This document shows, piece by piece, positions 45,601-57,331 of a stretch of 64,000 nucleotides of DNA (the first letter of the stretch is position 1; each line of letters opens with the position of its first letter). Made by a program: the position numbers and the translations under genes. The DNA is from Brachypterus glaber. Lineage: Eukaryota; Arthropoda; Insecta; Coleoptera; Kateretidae. The stretch spans positions 40,274,791-40,338,790 of the forward strand of contig OY294044.1 of assembly GCA_958510825.1 (NCBI GenBank), written 5' to 3'. The notes under the pieces are model-generated. The model was given only the letters and a program-made list of their open reading frames with translations, was not told the origin of the DNA and searched no databases.

Positions 45601-46579
45601 GTTTACGATTATTAATATTACTTAAAAAAAAAAGTCCAAACCGTTGCAAGCACCTTGTCAAAACATTGGCACTAGGCACTAATTTGAAACGTTATGATGA
45701 GGATGAGAATAAGGAAAGTTTTGCGATCACGTGAATAGGCAACCATTAATTCACCTGCATAATTTATTAAAGTTTAAAAGTCTGTTTATCTCCAAAACGT
45801 TATATTCTAGCAAAAAACTGTATATATCATTTTTATAGGGCTTAAAAACAGCTTTCATTTAAAATATAATTTTTTGAAATCGGATTATAAATCAGATATG
45901 CTAAAATAATTATTTATAATACAAGGGCGAAAAGATAAATTTTTCGATTAGGTAGGTTTTTAGAAGCCGAGGGCCGACAGATGGAGTTGGCCCGAGGGTA
46001 ATAAACCCACGAAATCGAAATTTAACTTTTTGTCCGTGTATTATACTATATTTTTTATTCGATTGTTATTAATTATAATAAATTATTAAAATATACTTAA
46101 TTTCAAATTGCAAAAAATATTTCTTTTTATTTTCTTATTACTTATCTAGTTATCCATGACAAATTTATATCCAATCAAATTGCTAAACAAACAATTGAAT
46201 TCTTTGAGTGCGGTTTCATTTTCAAATAAGCTTGGTGTTTTAATTAATTTCTGTTAAAATGTGTTTGGTATGAAAATATTAATACTTTTAAAACGGTTCT
46301 AAAAATATTTTAAATATTGAAATTGATTTTACAATTGAAATTTTGTGTTTGTTTGTTTATTGGATGAATACAGAATAATCGGTTAACATATATTTTGAGG
46401 TTATGTTATAGAATCTTTTTTTATTTTGTATGAATTGATTATAACAACTGTATCTGGTCAAAAAGCACAGTTAGTTCAAGACCAAAAGTGACCAAAAGAT
46501 CATATTTCTTTATAAATATTACATTAAAGGTAAGGCATTTTCTTTAAAACATCTTAAAAATACACTGCCTAGTAAAAGA
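45601..46579. other. AT-rich stretch with one small inverted repeat
   Basis: Around 45940-46035 a phrase TTTTCGATTAGGTAGGTTT is mirrored by AAACCCACGAAATCGAAA around a GC-rich core with GAGGGCCGAC and GTTGGCCCGAG. It is probably a short MITE. The rest shows nothing. Confidence 0.5.
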
Positions 46580-47354
46580 GCTTTCCCATTTTTCAGCTCC
46601 GCACGTGAAATAGATGGCTTATTATCAGATTCACTTTCAGTAATCTTAAAATGTCCAATATACCAATTTTAACGAAAACTACTCCCAGGGGGTGGATTTA
46701 GAAAAAATGTATTTAGAATTCAGTTTAAACACCCTCAAAAACCTCAATATATAACTTTTCAAGAAAACTACCCCCCGCCCCTCAGGAGGATTTAGATTTT
46801 TTATTATTATTAGATTCACCTTCAGCAACCTCAAAAACCCAAATATACAAATTTTCACGAATACTACCCCCGCCCCCCCAGGGGGTGGAGATAGAATTTT
46901 TTTATTATCAGATTCACTTTCAGCAATCTCAAAAACCCAAATATGCCAATTTTTACGAAAACCACCCCCACCCTTCAGGGGGTGAAATTAGAAAAAAATT
47001 ATTGTCAGATTCAGATTCGTAGACCGCAAAAACCCCTATATACCAATTTTTATGAAAATAAATTATTACCGGATTCAATTTCAGCAACCCATTTGCTTCC
47101 CTTGCCGTTCACCAAAAACAATCCCGAGCGAGAACTTTTGGTAAGACACCTGTATGCCAAATTTTAAGTTTCTATCTTAAAGAGTTCTTAAGTTATCGTG
47201 TTGTTAAGATTTCCCGGACAGACGAACCGATCGACAATGTTTTTTTTGCTCGAAATTGATTTATCGACATAAAATGTCAAAAAAAGCAAAAATAAGCAAA
47301 AAATATTTTGAAAATTTTTTTCCGAAATTTTGAAAATTTTAAAAATGGGAAAGC
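46580..47354 (+). repeat. GCTTTCCCATTTT family, copy 2
   Basis: The ends GCTTTCCCATTTT and AAAATGGGAAAGC are inverted. About six minisatellite units of roughly 95-100 bp (TTATCAGATTCACTTTCAGC..) run from 46621 to 47090, then the unique part with TCCCGAGCGAGAACTTTTGG. No gene; the 46943-47167 frame is repeat-derived. 47355-47819 holds an odd CAGACAGACAGACAGTGTCTG palindrome-like run (47765-47795). Confidence 0.85.
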
Positions 47355-47819
47355 AATAACAAGTTTTAGTTGACGGGACAAAAAAAAAATTTCCTATGGC
47401 CACAGTTCAACTTTTCCACCGTAAAACATGAACAAAATGTGTCGCTTTTAGAATAATCGAATAATTAAAGGTTTTGCTGCTTTAAACGCCAAATCTCGAA
47501 AAGAATGCATTTTAGGAAAAAATAGTTTATTAACATTTTTTTACCAATTTAAAATATCTTTCATATAAGTGCTAAATTAATAAAATACAATAATAATTGC
47601 CTTAATTATAACCAAAAAAAGCTAAAAATAGGAGTTTTACCCCATTCTTACCCCCTTACCGTTTACCCCCAAAATATAATCAGCTCGTCGAAATACGATA
47701 AGAAACAATATGCAAGAAACCGCTTGTCAATATCTTATTTAGAAATGGAGTTAGCGAGTTTACACCCAGACAGACAGACAGTGTCTGTGTGTCTGACAGA
47801 CGGACGCAAACATTTTTTT

Positions 47820-49420
47820 TACTGATTTCGACTCATGAAGGTCTAAAACGTCGAGAAATGTAAAAAAAAACGTGGTCAAAGATTTTGACTTTTCGGCGAA
47901 GATTTCAATATATCCGCACTCTCAGTAGGTAGCACTAAGTGCCGATGTAAGTAATTATGCAAATATGAAAATATTGTAGAAACCTTCTTAGAAGTTTAAT
48001 TTTTCTTATCATTTATTATTTATCCACAGAATTTTTTTTTGCATTTTCGGCTTAAGAATGTCATGAAATGTGAAATAAGTGGGTGTTAAAAAAAAATAAT
48101 TTTGTCTGTCTGTCTGTCTGTCGGTCTGTATGTAAACTTTTTAACGGAATATCCGATTAAAAAAAAATCTTTCACCGAACGATTCAGGACCTTTTCTATT
48201 TGCGTTACATCAAATATGGTTATCATTAGCGTAGGGCAAGGCGGGCAAAATTGACAAAAACTACAATTTTTAGCTATATCTCCCTTATTATTTATAGTAG
48301 GACAAAAAAATGAAAATAATTCCATACAAAAGCATAAGTAGGGGTGACTGGGGCTAGTTGTCGCAGGGGTAAGTTGTCGAAGTGCTTATATCTCAAAAAG
48401 TAAAATAGTTTTCTGCACCAAACTGAGATTACCCGCTGCGTTACAAAAGTGCCATTTATGATTTGTTAACCAAAAAGCAACAAATTAAAAGGGCAGCAAG
48501 ATAAACCAAAAGTTGTCAAAATTAGAGCGTCCAGTAATTTTTTTGTGGTAAATATTTTTTCTTATTGCGAGTGATTTAAAATATTAAGATAAGGAAATTG
48601 TATGTATAATAATAGTTTAAGGTGTATATTATTTGTTGATACTGTCATTTAGGAGGGTTTTATCGTTAATTGGAAAGTACTTGATACATAACGTAAAATT
48701 GACCACCGGGGCTAGTTGTTGCATTTGGTTTGGGGTTAGTTGTCGCGTGATCTGGAGATATGATCCTGGTATAACATTTCCTTTTTCGCATTTTTTTATT
48801 CAAAACTGTGTTAAAAAGTTAAACTTTGTTGGATAGCAAATAAAATCATTTATTAAATTAAATTAGATTAAAAAGAAATCGAAAAAATATTATTTAATTA
48901 TAAAGTTAACAATTTTGGCGCAAGAGTGAAAAGTTAAATACCAATCAGCTTATGGGGAGGCACATGTCTTATTAGTTATTTATAATTTTTATAAATGCAT
49001 TTATATTTCTTTAAAAAAATATACTCTAAGTGCCGCGGCATCGTGCCCCGTGACGGGGGAAGTCGTCGCATTTACCAAGACTTTACAAAAAAAAATATAA
49101 CTCTAATAGCCTATAATTTTTTCATGTTGTATCCTTAAATAATATTACTGAAACATGCAGTTAAAATAACCATTTGGTCAATTTAAAAATCAAACAAAAA
49201 TAAAGGAAAATCTTTGAATAAAAAGTGCGACAATTAGCCCCGGTCACCCCTAATTATTTTCATAGTAGGATTATTAGTTTCCGATATATAGGCATTTTAA
49301 TAAATTTTGATGTATTTTGACATTTTTAATTAGATGCCAAATTTTGACAGTAGTAAAATTTCAATCATAGGTAAAATTAATTTTAATTAATTTTTTTTTA
49401 ATAATTTTCTGGTAATGGTG
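47820..49420 (+). repeat. Repeat family H, copy 2, split by a MITE
   Basis: Shares with 33350-33560 the order AATGTCATGAAATGTG, AAGTGGGTGTT, GTCTGTCTGTCTG, GAACGATTCAGGACC and ATCAAATATGGTTA..ATTAG. Interrupted at 48341-49250, after which matching AT-rich sequence (ATTTTCATAGTAGGATTATTAG) resumes. No gene. Confidence 0.68.
48341..49250. mobile_element. 910-bp MITE-like element, TA target duplication
   Basis: The ends GGGGTGACTGGGGCTAGTTG (48341) and CAATTAGCCCCGGTCACCCC (49231-49250) are inverted copies, flanked by TA on both sides. The phrase GGGGCTAGTTGTCGC recurs inside at about 48353, 48703, 48727 and 49055 in + orientation. It is nested in family H copy 2. It has no transposase; the frame 48633-48836 is not convincing. 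Confidence 0.82.
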
Positions 49421-50090
49421 CGGCCAGAAAAACAATCTGAGAAAGCTACAAAAAAAAACAATAGGAAATGGTCCAAAAATACAGGAAAAGTGAAGTTAAT
49501 TTGATATCTTATTTTAAAAACTTCCTCATTTTTACACCCGTCTATAAAATCTAGAAAATGTACCCGTTTCACATTTTTCCTTTTCTATACTCTTCACAAC
49601 GCGCAAGATTAAAATGTCAGTTTGTCGGTCTGTCTGTCTGATGCAGGGCCGTTGCGAAGAAGATTTAGTGAGGTCACTGTGGAAAATTACAACTTTTTTT
49701 AGTCTAATATTAACCCTTTTTTCTCCTCAAGAAAAAAGTTGATGACCAAAAAAATAAGAACTTTCCCACTTCTGCTGAAATTAAAACTTTTATATTTTTA
49801 ACCCATGAAATTAATTTTTTTTTTGAACTTTTTTTTTATCCATTACTGCTAAAATTACAACTTTTCTTTTAGACAAAAAGTTGCTGACAAAAAAAAGTTT
49901 CCACCACTGCTAAAATGACAAGGTTTATAATTTTAACCCATGAAATATGCAACTTTTTAAAATTTCAAGATAGGTAGGAGGGGGGGGGGGGAGAATTACT
50001 CTTATAAAGATTAATCCTATCAGTTTTGAAAAAGAAAATCCATTAAAAAATTAAAAAGTTATAGGGACATAACTGCACAAGAACATAATG
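49421..50090. other. Stretch without a gene
   Basis: Nothing identified except a run of G (about 49979-49991) and a duplicated phrase around GAAAAAAGTTG / CTGCTAAAATTAC. Confidence 0.5.
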
Positions 50091-51152
50091 TTAACACGTT
50101 CGATACCAGGAGTATACTACCCGGCTAAGACAAGTTGTCCTAACTGCAAATTAGATGTTTTGAGTTTTACCATTTTTGTTAGCACTATCTTAAACCATGT
50201 TTAAATAAATATGGCGTATATTAAATAAACACCATATTTATACAGGATGTCTAGTAAGGCCCGGTTGTACAAACCTGGTTTAACTTTGAGCATTAAAAAG
50301 TTCCTATAAATATATGTCTAAAAATGCGTCGTAAGGGAGCTAAGCCACTTTGAAAGTGGCTAAAAAATTCGGCATTTATTTAATAACTCAGAAACGCTTT
50401 GAGGTACAGCAACGAGGTTTTAAATGTAAACTAACCTTAATAAGGCCCATTTTAGTATGCTATCTTTATGTACTCATTTTAAACAGGGGTGTGCGAAACT
50501 TAAGGGCCTTATTAGTTTTTTGTCCCTAACTTTTTGCTGTGTAACTTTTTTGTAATTTTATTTTTGGAATATGATTCTTCAGGTCAAAATACATAAAAAA
50601 GGCACTCTTGTAATACTGTAGGATTAACCGTGACACAGAAAAAAGTTTGGGACAAAAAACTAATAAGACTCCCCAGTTTAGCACACCCCTGTTTAAAATA
50701 AGTACATGAAGATGGGCCTTATTAAGATTAGTTTGCATTCAAAACCTCGTTGCTGTACCTTAAAGCGTTCCTGAGTTATTAAATAAAACCGATTTTTTTA
50801 GATACTTTCAAAGGGGCAGAGCTCCCTTACGACGCATTTTTAGACTTATGTTTATAGGAACTTTTTTGATATTTTACTACGTAGAACCACCCCATTAAAA
50901 TTAATCATTTACTGGACATCCTGTATAAACATTTTTTCAAAATTTACAAACAAGAATGATTAAATTGGCCATAACTCAAAACATCTCATTTGCAATTAGG
51001 ACAACTTGTCTTAGCAGGGCAGTATATTTGAGTTTTGACCCCACAGACCAAGCATGGGTAAAACTAAGGCAAATTGGCTCATATATGAGACATCGGTCGG
51101 TTTGAAAAATTTTCGTGGCTCATATATGAGTGCTTGGTAGCGAACGTGTTAA
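50091..51152. mobile_element. TTAA-flanked foldback element (piggyBac-like, non-autonomous)
   Basis: TTAA at 50091-50094 and 51149-51152 flanks ends CACGTTCG(A/C)TACCA and its inverse. Long arms mirror each other: GGCTAAGACAAGTTGTCCTA near 50133 with TAGGACAACTTGTCTTAGC near 50998, and AAAAATGCGTCGTAAGGGAG with its complement near 50825. The loop lies around 50590. Right-end sequence GGCTCATATATGAG..TGGTAGCGAACGTG is longer than the left. The TTAA preference is the hallmark of piggyBac elements. No transposase frame. Confidence 0.8.
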
Positions 51153-51515
51153 ATACAATCAATAAAAAATTAAAGTTATCGATAGCGTAGTTAGTAAAAC
51201 TGGGATACTAATATTTTAATGTTTTTTTAGCCTTGAGGTCCTTAACTTCAATTCAGTCTCCTGCCCACTTTTTTTATTTTTTTTTTCTTTCTTGTTCATA
51301 TTATTTTTTTTTATTTTTTTCAGGTTCCAAATGACAGCATCGATATGACACTAGGGTCGGTCAGTTAACTTTAGTTTAAAATGTCTATTTACTTCCTAAA
51401 AAACAATTTTTTCGATCACCCGGTAAATGAATACTTCGATACGACCAGTGCTTATCACAAAATCCGAAAACACGTGTCTTTTGTTGACCTCCCGAAAATT
51501 AATTAGTCAACTTAC
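51153..51515 (-). other. Intron of the receptor gene downstream of the exon
   Basis: Begins with GTAAGT at the - strand donor. No further exon is seen between the exon and the TTAA element. Confidence 0.6.
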
Positions 51516-51767
51516 CAACAAACCATGGATTCCTAGGATTATTCTCGACGTTCAAGCTTAGAAAATAGTCCTTAAAGCCCTTTACAGGGTTGGCTTGAGG
51601 CTGGACGGACAGAGTGCCCTCTACTTCTGCTTCATTGTTTTCTGAAACCAAGTTCCTGGCACTCCAGCCGTCACTTCCGATCCAGGAAAATGACCCCGTT
51701 GCATTTGCCCTGCGGACGGCTTTCATTAATTCAGCCACTTCTTGGTCGGATCCAAAAATTATACAAC
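51516..51767 (-). CDS. mGluR: Internal exon of a metabotropic glutamate receptor-like gene
   Basis: A 252-bp exon on the - strand encoding 84 residues of the extracellular ligand-binding (Venus-flytrap, ANF-receptor type) domain. It reads CIIFGSDQEVAELMKAVRRA, then FSWIGSDGWSARNL, VEGTLSVQPQANPVKGFKDY and ENNPRNPWF. The IGSDGW block, the acidic-Glu-Gly turn before a Pro-rich strand, and RNPWF before a V-E-F-W-type junction are typical of class C receptors of the mGluR family. The acceptor TTTGTTACAG ends at 51768. The donor G|GTAAGT starts at 51515. Both borders are phase 1, so the exon is symmetric. These are G-protein-coupled receptors in the neuronal membrane that sense glutamate. I find no other exon in the window, so introns must be long. 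The family call is firm; the exact subtype is not. Confidence 0.88.
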
Positions 51768-51954
51768 CTGTAACAAAGTTCATTTTGTGTTAAAAAAAAT
51801 TGTGATAACGGTGATGGAAAAGAATTTAAAGTCCCACCAACTCACGGTTCACATGGGCTATTTTAAATAAAAATTTCGTGGACCCCTACATTTTTTGCAC
51901 TAAAACATACCTGATGACATAAGAAATCAATTCCCAATTGAAAGAAAATCTTAA

Positions 51955-52180
51955 AAGTTCCTCCATAAAATACGTCACACAAATTGACCAAAATTCATAC
52001 ACTTCATACCCTGTTTCTCGAGTTATTAAAGGCTGTAGAGATTTTATATTTTGGCTACCCCCTAACACCCCCCTATTGGGGGGGAGGGTAGCCAAAATAT
52101 CAAATATCTACTCGAGAAACGGGGTATGAAGTGTATGAATTTTGGTTAATTTGCGTGACGTATTTTATGGACGACCCCTA
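51955..52180. repeat. Palindromic MITE 1 (about 226 bp)
   Basis: Arms of about 105 bp mirror each other: TCCATAAAATACGTCAC..TTGACCAAAATTCATACACT and the inverse, with CTCGAG in both arms and a C/G-rich centre (52060-52088). The left end is slightly degraded. Confidence 0.82.
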
Positions 52181-52183
52181 ATA

Positions 52184-53266
52184 GGGTGTGTCAAAAAATC
52201 CCTAATTTCTAAATCGAAAACGCTGTCTGGCTCAAAATTGCTCCTTAGTAAAAACGTTGGCCATTCAAAAATGAGACAAATCGATTAATGTTTAGAGGTA
52301 GTTAAGAGCACTCAAACTTTGAAAAAAATCGGTACCTGTTTTTCGGATAAGAAGTGATTGTATATAAAATTTTGGAGGGTTTTTTGGTAATATTTAGAAA
52401 CAATACTAATTGTGAGAAACTAAAAAAAAATATCTCCCCTTCCCTTAAGTTAGAACATAAAAAAACGCCAATTATTTGAAAATTTCTCAAAAATGTTTTA
52501 AAAATACAGCATATTTCAAAGGAAATACCTTCCTTAGGAATAATTTTTTGACCAAGGTTCATATAAATTTTTTCTCTGTTTTCAATGTTAAATAATTATA
52601 ACCACCCATTTCAAAAAAAAATTGTTTTTGGCTTTATATATTTTTTATTTTTGGTTCTTGATGCGTAAAAATTTACTTTAATATGCATTTATCTTTAAAA
52701 CGGTTAAACCTTCGCTGTTATACCGGATAATTTTTTTTGTGTATTTTTACATAAAAAATCAGAAAAAGTACACCGAAAAAAGTTTTAGGCAAAAAACAGA
52801 AAATCCATTCGGTTTCGAATTGAAATTAATTTTTTTTACTCGACTTGAGGTTAACATGTACATATGCTTATATACTAATATATAAATTTGCAGATTTTTT
52901 GTTTAAAACCATTTTTTATGCACTTTTTAGAACTTGCAAAAATGAAATTTTCGCGAAATCTTCAAATAGCTGGCGTTTTTTTTATGTTATAACTTAAGGG
53001 GAGGGGGGATATGATTTTTTTAGTTTCTTACAATAAGTATTTTTTCTAAATATTATCAAAGAAACCCTCCAAAATTTCCTCAATTTTATATCAGTTTGTA
53101 TTAGAAAAACAGGTACAGTTTTTTTTCAAAGTTTGAGTGCTTTGAGCTACCTCTAAGCATTAATCGATTTGGCTCATTTTTGAGTGGCCACTGTTTTTTA
53201 CTAAGGAGCAACTTTTGAGCCAAGGAGCGTTTTCGATTTCGAAAATCTGGATTTTTTGACACACCC
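52184..53266. repeat. MITE 2 (1,083 bp), TA target duplication
   Basis: The ends GGGTGTGTCAAAAAATCC (52184) and GGATTTTTTGACACACCC (ending 53266) are flanked by TA (52182-52183 and 53267-53268). Arms of about 340 bp mirror each other (AATCGATTAATG.TTAGAGGTAG, CAAACTTTGAAAAAAA, TTTTGGAGGGTTT). The centre at 52560-52920 is AT-rich. No gene. Confidence 0.85.
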
Positions 53267-53271
53267 TATTA

Positions 53272-53424
53272 GGGAATGTTCAAGTATTACGTAACGCAAA
53301 TTTTGACCATTTTGGACCCCCACCCCCCTGTAACGCTATTTTCCTATACCCTTAACATGGGCGTAACACTCCAAAATGACCCCCACCCCCCGCTAGGAGC
53401 TTTACGTAATACTTGAAAGTTCCC
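53272..53424. repeat. MITE 3 (153 bp), TTA/TA target duplication
   Basis: The ends GGGAATGTTCAAGTATTACG (53272) and CGTAATACTTGAAAGTTCCC (ending 53424) are inverted, flanked by TTA on both sides. The interior has two C-rich tracts. Confidence 0.85.
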
Positions 53425-53586
53425 TTACTAAAAAAAAGTTTTTTATCTGTCTATCAGTGTATCTTTTATGATTTTCTTCCAAATGGGAATTGATTTCATA
53501 CGTCATCAGGTAGGTTTTAGTCCAAAAAATGTAAGGTTCACGAAATTTTCATTTAAAATCGCCCAGGTGAACCGTGAACTCATGGC

Positions 53587-56414
53587 CGATGCAACTACAG
53601 CATCACTCCCCTCCTCTTATCCCTTCCCTCCTTTTCTCCTCCCACCCTTAGTTTATAAAGTAATTTTACTATACTTGACTAATTAACTGATGATTAATTT
53701 AAAATTACACAAATTACACAGAAAAAAAAAAGGATTCCTTCGATTTGTTCATAGCCATTTTTTCTGTTTAAAGGCTAACATTTCTATAAACCAAAGTTAA
53801 TGTCCTTAAATAAAGAACGCAGTTCTTCATTTAAAAGCCCGTGCACTTCAATTATCATTTCAGAACAATCCAATTTTACAGAAAATTTCATGTCGGTTCA
53901 TGGCATCTACATATTGCTTTCATGGAAAATATTACGAATCGGTATATGGCAACCAATGTAACATTTTTTAAAGTGTATAGTTAGGAGTCTTAACCTTTCA
54001 AAACTTTTTTTACTACACTAAAAAAATAGATTATTTGAAACAAATGAATATGATTGTGGTTATAGTTCATTTTTTGCAAAATATAACATAAGTGCTACAC
54101 TGAAAAAAAGGAGCCTTTGCAGTAAAAGCATATGAATTTGCTTTGCACTCTTGAATACGTCCAAAAGCGCCTTCTCTTTATATAAAAACATAATTCATTT
54201 ACTATAAGAACTTCCTAATTCTTTAATTCAAATTTGTTTGGTCTTGTATGAAATGCATGGAAGAAACTAAAATTCTAAGTGGTCTTCAAGTTAAAGTCAA
54301 AATTGTCTTTTTGTAAGAAGAAGTCGATAGAAGAGAATGATGGACACAACAGCTTTTCAAATGCCGCGGCAAGTCCAAATGTCCATCCTTATCTTCTTTC
54401 TCCTTCTTCTTATCCTACTCGCAGTGCTCGTAGAAAATAATAGGGTTCTCCTTTGTAAGTGGACTCTAAATAAAAAATATATACAATAGAACATTGGGCA
54501 GCGGGGAGGGGAATAGGGGGGCTACAACGCAGCTGCCGGCAGGCAACATGTATTTTTGGGTTCCTTAGGGCCTCAGGTATAAAAAATATTATCAGATCTC
54601 GCTCCTCATATTTTGCAAACTCAAATACCTTCAGCTCCTGCTCTAATGGTTTCAATTTAGTACACCTGGCGAAAAACCTAAACAAGTAAGGGTCCCATTT
54701 CTCAAAAAAAAAAAAACTGATTATTATATCAACCTTTCAGTTTATTTCTATTATAATCAAACATACATACATACTTACAGAATCAATATAACACATCGGA
54801 ACAGTATCGTTTTATCTGCAAAATTTGACAAATCGAAAATTTGCATTTAAATAGACAAAAAATAAAAAAAAAATAACTATATATAGATGTCAATTTTTTT
54901 TCAGAGAACGGTCTTGCTCCAATGCAGCGATATAACAAGAAGTAATAAATAATATATTGTAAGATCCATCCTATAAAAACACCCTACACCAGGTACACCT
55001 GTAACAACACGTTTCAAATACTCGATGGCTAACGAGCAACTAAAAGTGCGCAACAATTGCTTAATATTGTGCAATACGTTATTCCCAATACTTATTTCCT
55101 TGGAAATAATTTTGTTTATCTATCTGGTAGTAATCGTAGTATAAATTATTAGGCCTCTTGGGATAATGTTATAAGCTATTGTTACAAAAAGAGAAATATT
55201 TAAAATGTTTTTTTGCCTCAAATGCGGCAGATCCAAGAGAATTTTTAAAATATTTCAAAAGCGACACTTTCCTTGGGACAAAATAAATACTTCTGTTAGA
55301 ATACATACATCGTTTGAGCTAAAAGAATAACTGCCAAGAGTGATGACTACTTTGAGCCAAAGAAGTCATTTTTTCCATTATTTTGAAAAAAAAAATACAT
55401 TCAAATTTTTATGTTCAATAATGTTTACATAAAATTTGCAAATCCCTTTTTCTGCGCTCCAAGTCTATTTTCTCAAATTCTCTTCATCTTTATATCCCTT
55501 CGTTACCATAATTCCCAAAATAATTCTTTCTACAATAATATTTAGGAATGATGCTTTTAATATAATAAAGTACCCCAATAAGTTGCAAAAAAGTACCCCA
55601 ATAAGTTGCAAAAAAGTAATATAATGATTACTTTGTAAAGGGTTTCTATTTTTTTAACCAATGTAATATTCATATTACATTGATATATGAGTTTAGGTTA
55701 AGTACCAACTCAAGTTACAACAATAATGATACATTGATATAAAAGAATTTAGCGCATTTTGAGCAAATATTGAGTAGTCAGATAACCTTGCTGAGTAGGT
55801 TGTTTCAAATGTAGCTAATCACCAAGAGAATGTATTATTTATACCAAAAGCTGATCGTTTGCTTGGGTAGAGTGCGAGTTTTTCAAAAAACCTTATTTGT
55901 AGAGTGGTCATGCAAATCTGATTAAATCCTTCTTTTATGACGATTTTTAGATTTTTTGTATGAGTTACATCCATAGGTGAACTCAGAATCCAGCAAACTT
56001 CTTAAAAATGTCAACACTAAGATGTTATCGTTCCCATAAAATTGTAAAGGGACCTAACGTGACAGCATTTTCACGATTAACCCGGTTTGCATGATCATTC
56101 AACATTTGTGGAATATCGGACAAATTGCTTATTATTGCTGGGTTTTAATCTATGTTACCAATTTTCCGATATACACTATAAGGTTTTTTGAGTTTTTATT
56201 AAGTACGGACGTAAAACATTTTTCAATAAAATAAATTTTATTTGTAAGCAAAGGAATCAAGTGCCTCAAATAGACCTTCTTTTAACCCTAGGGTGAGAAG
56301 TATTTTTATTTTAAGGTAAAAATACATGTGAGGTAGTGGTGCTTTGAAGTAAACATATTTGAGATAATTTTTGTGATCTGATGTCTAAAATTCTCATGCA
56401 CTAAAAGCTTTTTT
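53587..56414. other. Receptor-gene intron or flank without a recognised exon
   Basis: No second receptor exon is found. A 91-codon frame at 54410-54685 on the - strand (FFARCTKLKPLEQELKVFEF and on) looks more protein-like than its surroundings but matches nothing I know. A 23-bp direct repeat with AGTACCCCAATAAGTTGCAA stands at about 55569-55616. A small palindrome CAATGTAATAT/ATATTACATTG lies at about 55660-55683. Confidence 0.5.
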
Positions 56415-56920
56415 CTATTTTGCGACTCTTATAAGCACATAACCACACGCATTTTATTGTGTTCTTATAGACTCATAAGAGATTACTACTATTTTTTCTT
56501 TTGGGTTGGCAAGAGAACAAAATCATATCGCTTGACGTTTCCCGTGCCAATGTCAACGTCACTTTAAACTTTAATTTTTTACAAAATTTTGTGTTTAGTT
56601 TATTTTTTACCGTGTTAAAATTGTGGCTTGGTTACTTGCAGTGATATAGAGAAGAGATGACTATAAAATATATCAAAATATTATTTGTTCTTAGAATTTT
56701 GAACATGTTGTAAACTGTAATGCAAACACAAAAGAAAAATCCCTAAACCAGTGATCAATTTAAATGTAAGTTTTTTTTTTAATTTTAGAGCAAAGTAGAA
56801 AAAATGTATAAAGCACTCGTTTCATAGCACGTTTTTAGCACGTTAGTACTTTAGAAAACTCGTCGTAAGCGGCTCGGTTTCTAAACTTGTACTCGTAAAA
56901 CTAGTACTTTAATATACTAT
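56415..56920 (+). repeat. Dispersed family F, copy 3
   Basis: Full-length match to copies 1 and 2 but more diverged; it has lost about 20 bp near 56897 (the TGCGCTAAAAACGTATGTTAT part). AATATACTAT recurs again at 56950. Confidence 0.82.
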
Positions 56921-57331
56921 CATATTAAAAGCTCGCAAACTAATTTCGTAATATACTATTCTCCAATTAATCCACAAAGATCTACTATCTATAGAAATTA
57001 CTATTGAACGATATAGGAAATATTATAGTTAACTATTTAACTATTTAAATCAGAAACAGAACAGAAAAACATTTAAATATTTTTCAAACAAATACTAATA
57101 GATCGGAGCTTAACTTCCGGAACACATCCGTAAAATAAATTGAACAAAATTAAACTGTTTCATTTCAGTAGAACAACAAACAGCGTGCAGGTAGTTGTAG
57201 ACAATTATGGCTAATTATGATTGTTTACCTCTGTTCTGTATTATTCAGTCATCAATTTCAACTACAAAGCATTTAGGTGACATTGTTAGCTCATCTGGGT
57301 TACACTGTAAAATACACTGCCCAGTAAAAGA

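Larger units (their letters stand above)
51837..53586. mobile_element. Inverted-repeat element holding three further MITEs
   Basis: The outer arms 51837-51953 and 53463-53586 mirror each other (CTCACGGTTCAC..GGGC.ATTTTAAAT, ATACCTGATGACATAAG, CAATTCCCAATTGAAAGAAAA). All three elements at 51955-53424 lie between the arms, so they inserted after this one. It sits in the intron about 70 bp upstream of the receptor exon (- strand reading). Confidence 0.78.

Noticed and set aside
48633..48836. 67-codon frame in the TA-flanked MITE
   Set aside because: It overlaps internal end-motif repeats, so its open state is likely chance.
54410..54685. 91-codon frame as a gene
   Set aside because: It is somewhat protein-like, but I recognise no family, see no splice sites that fit, and cannot link it to the receptor gene.
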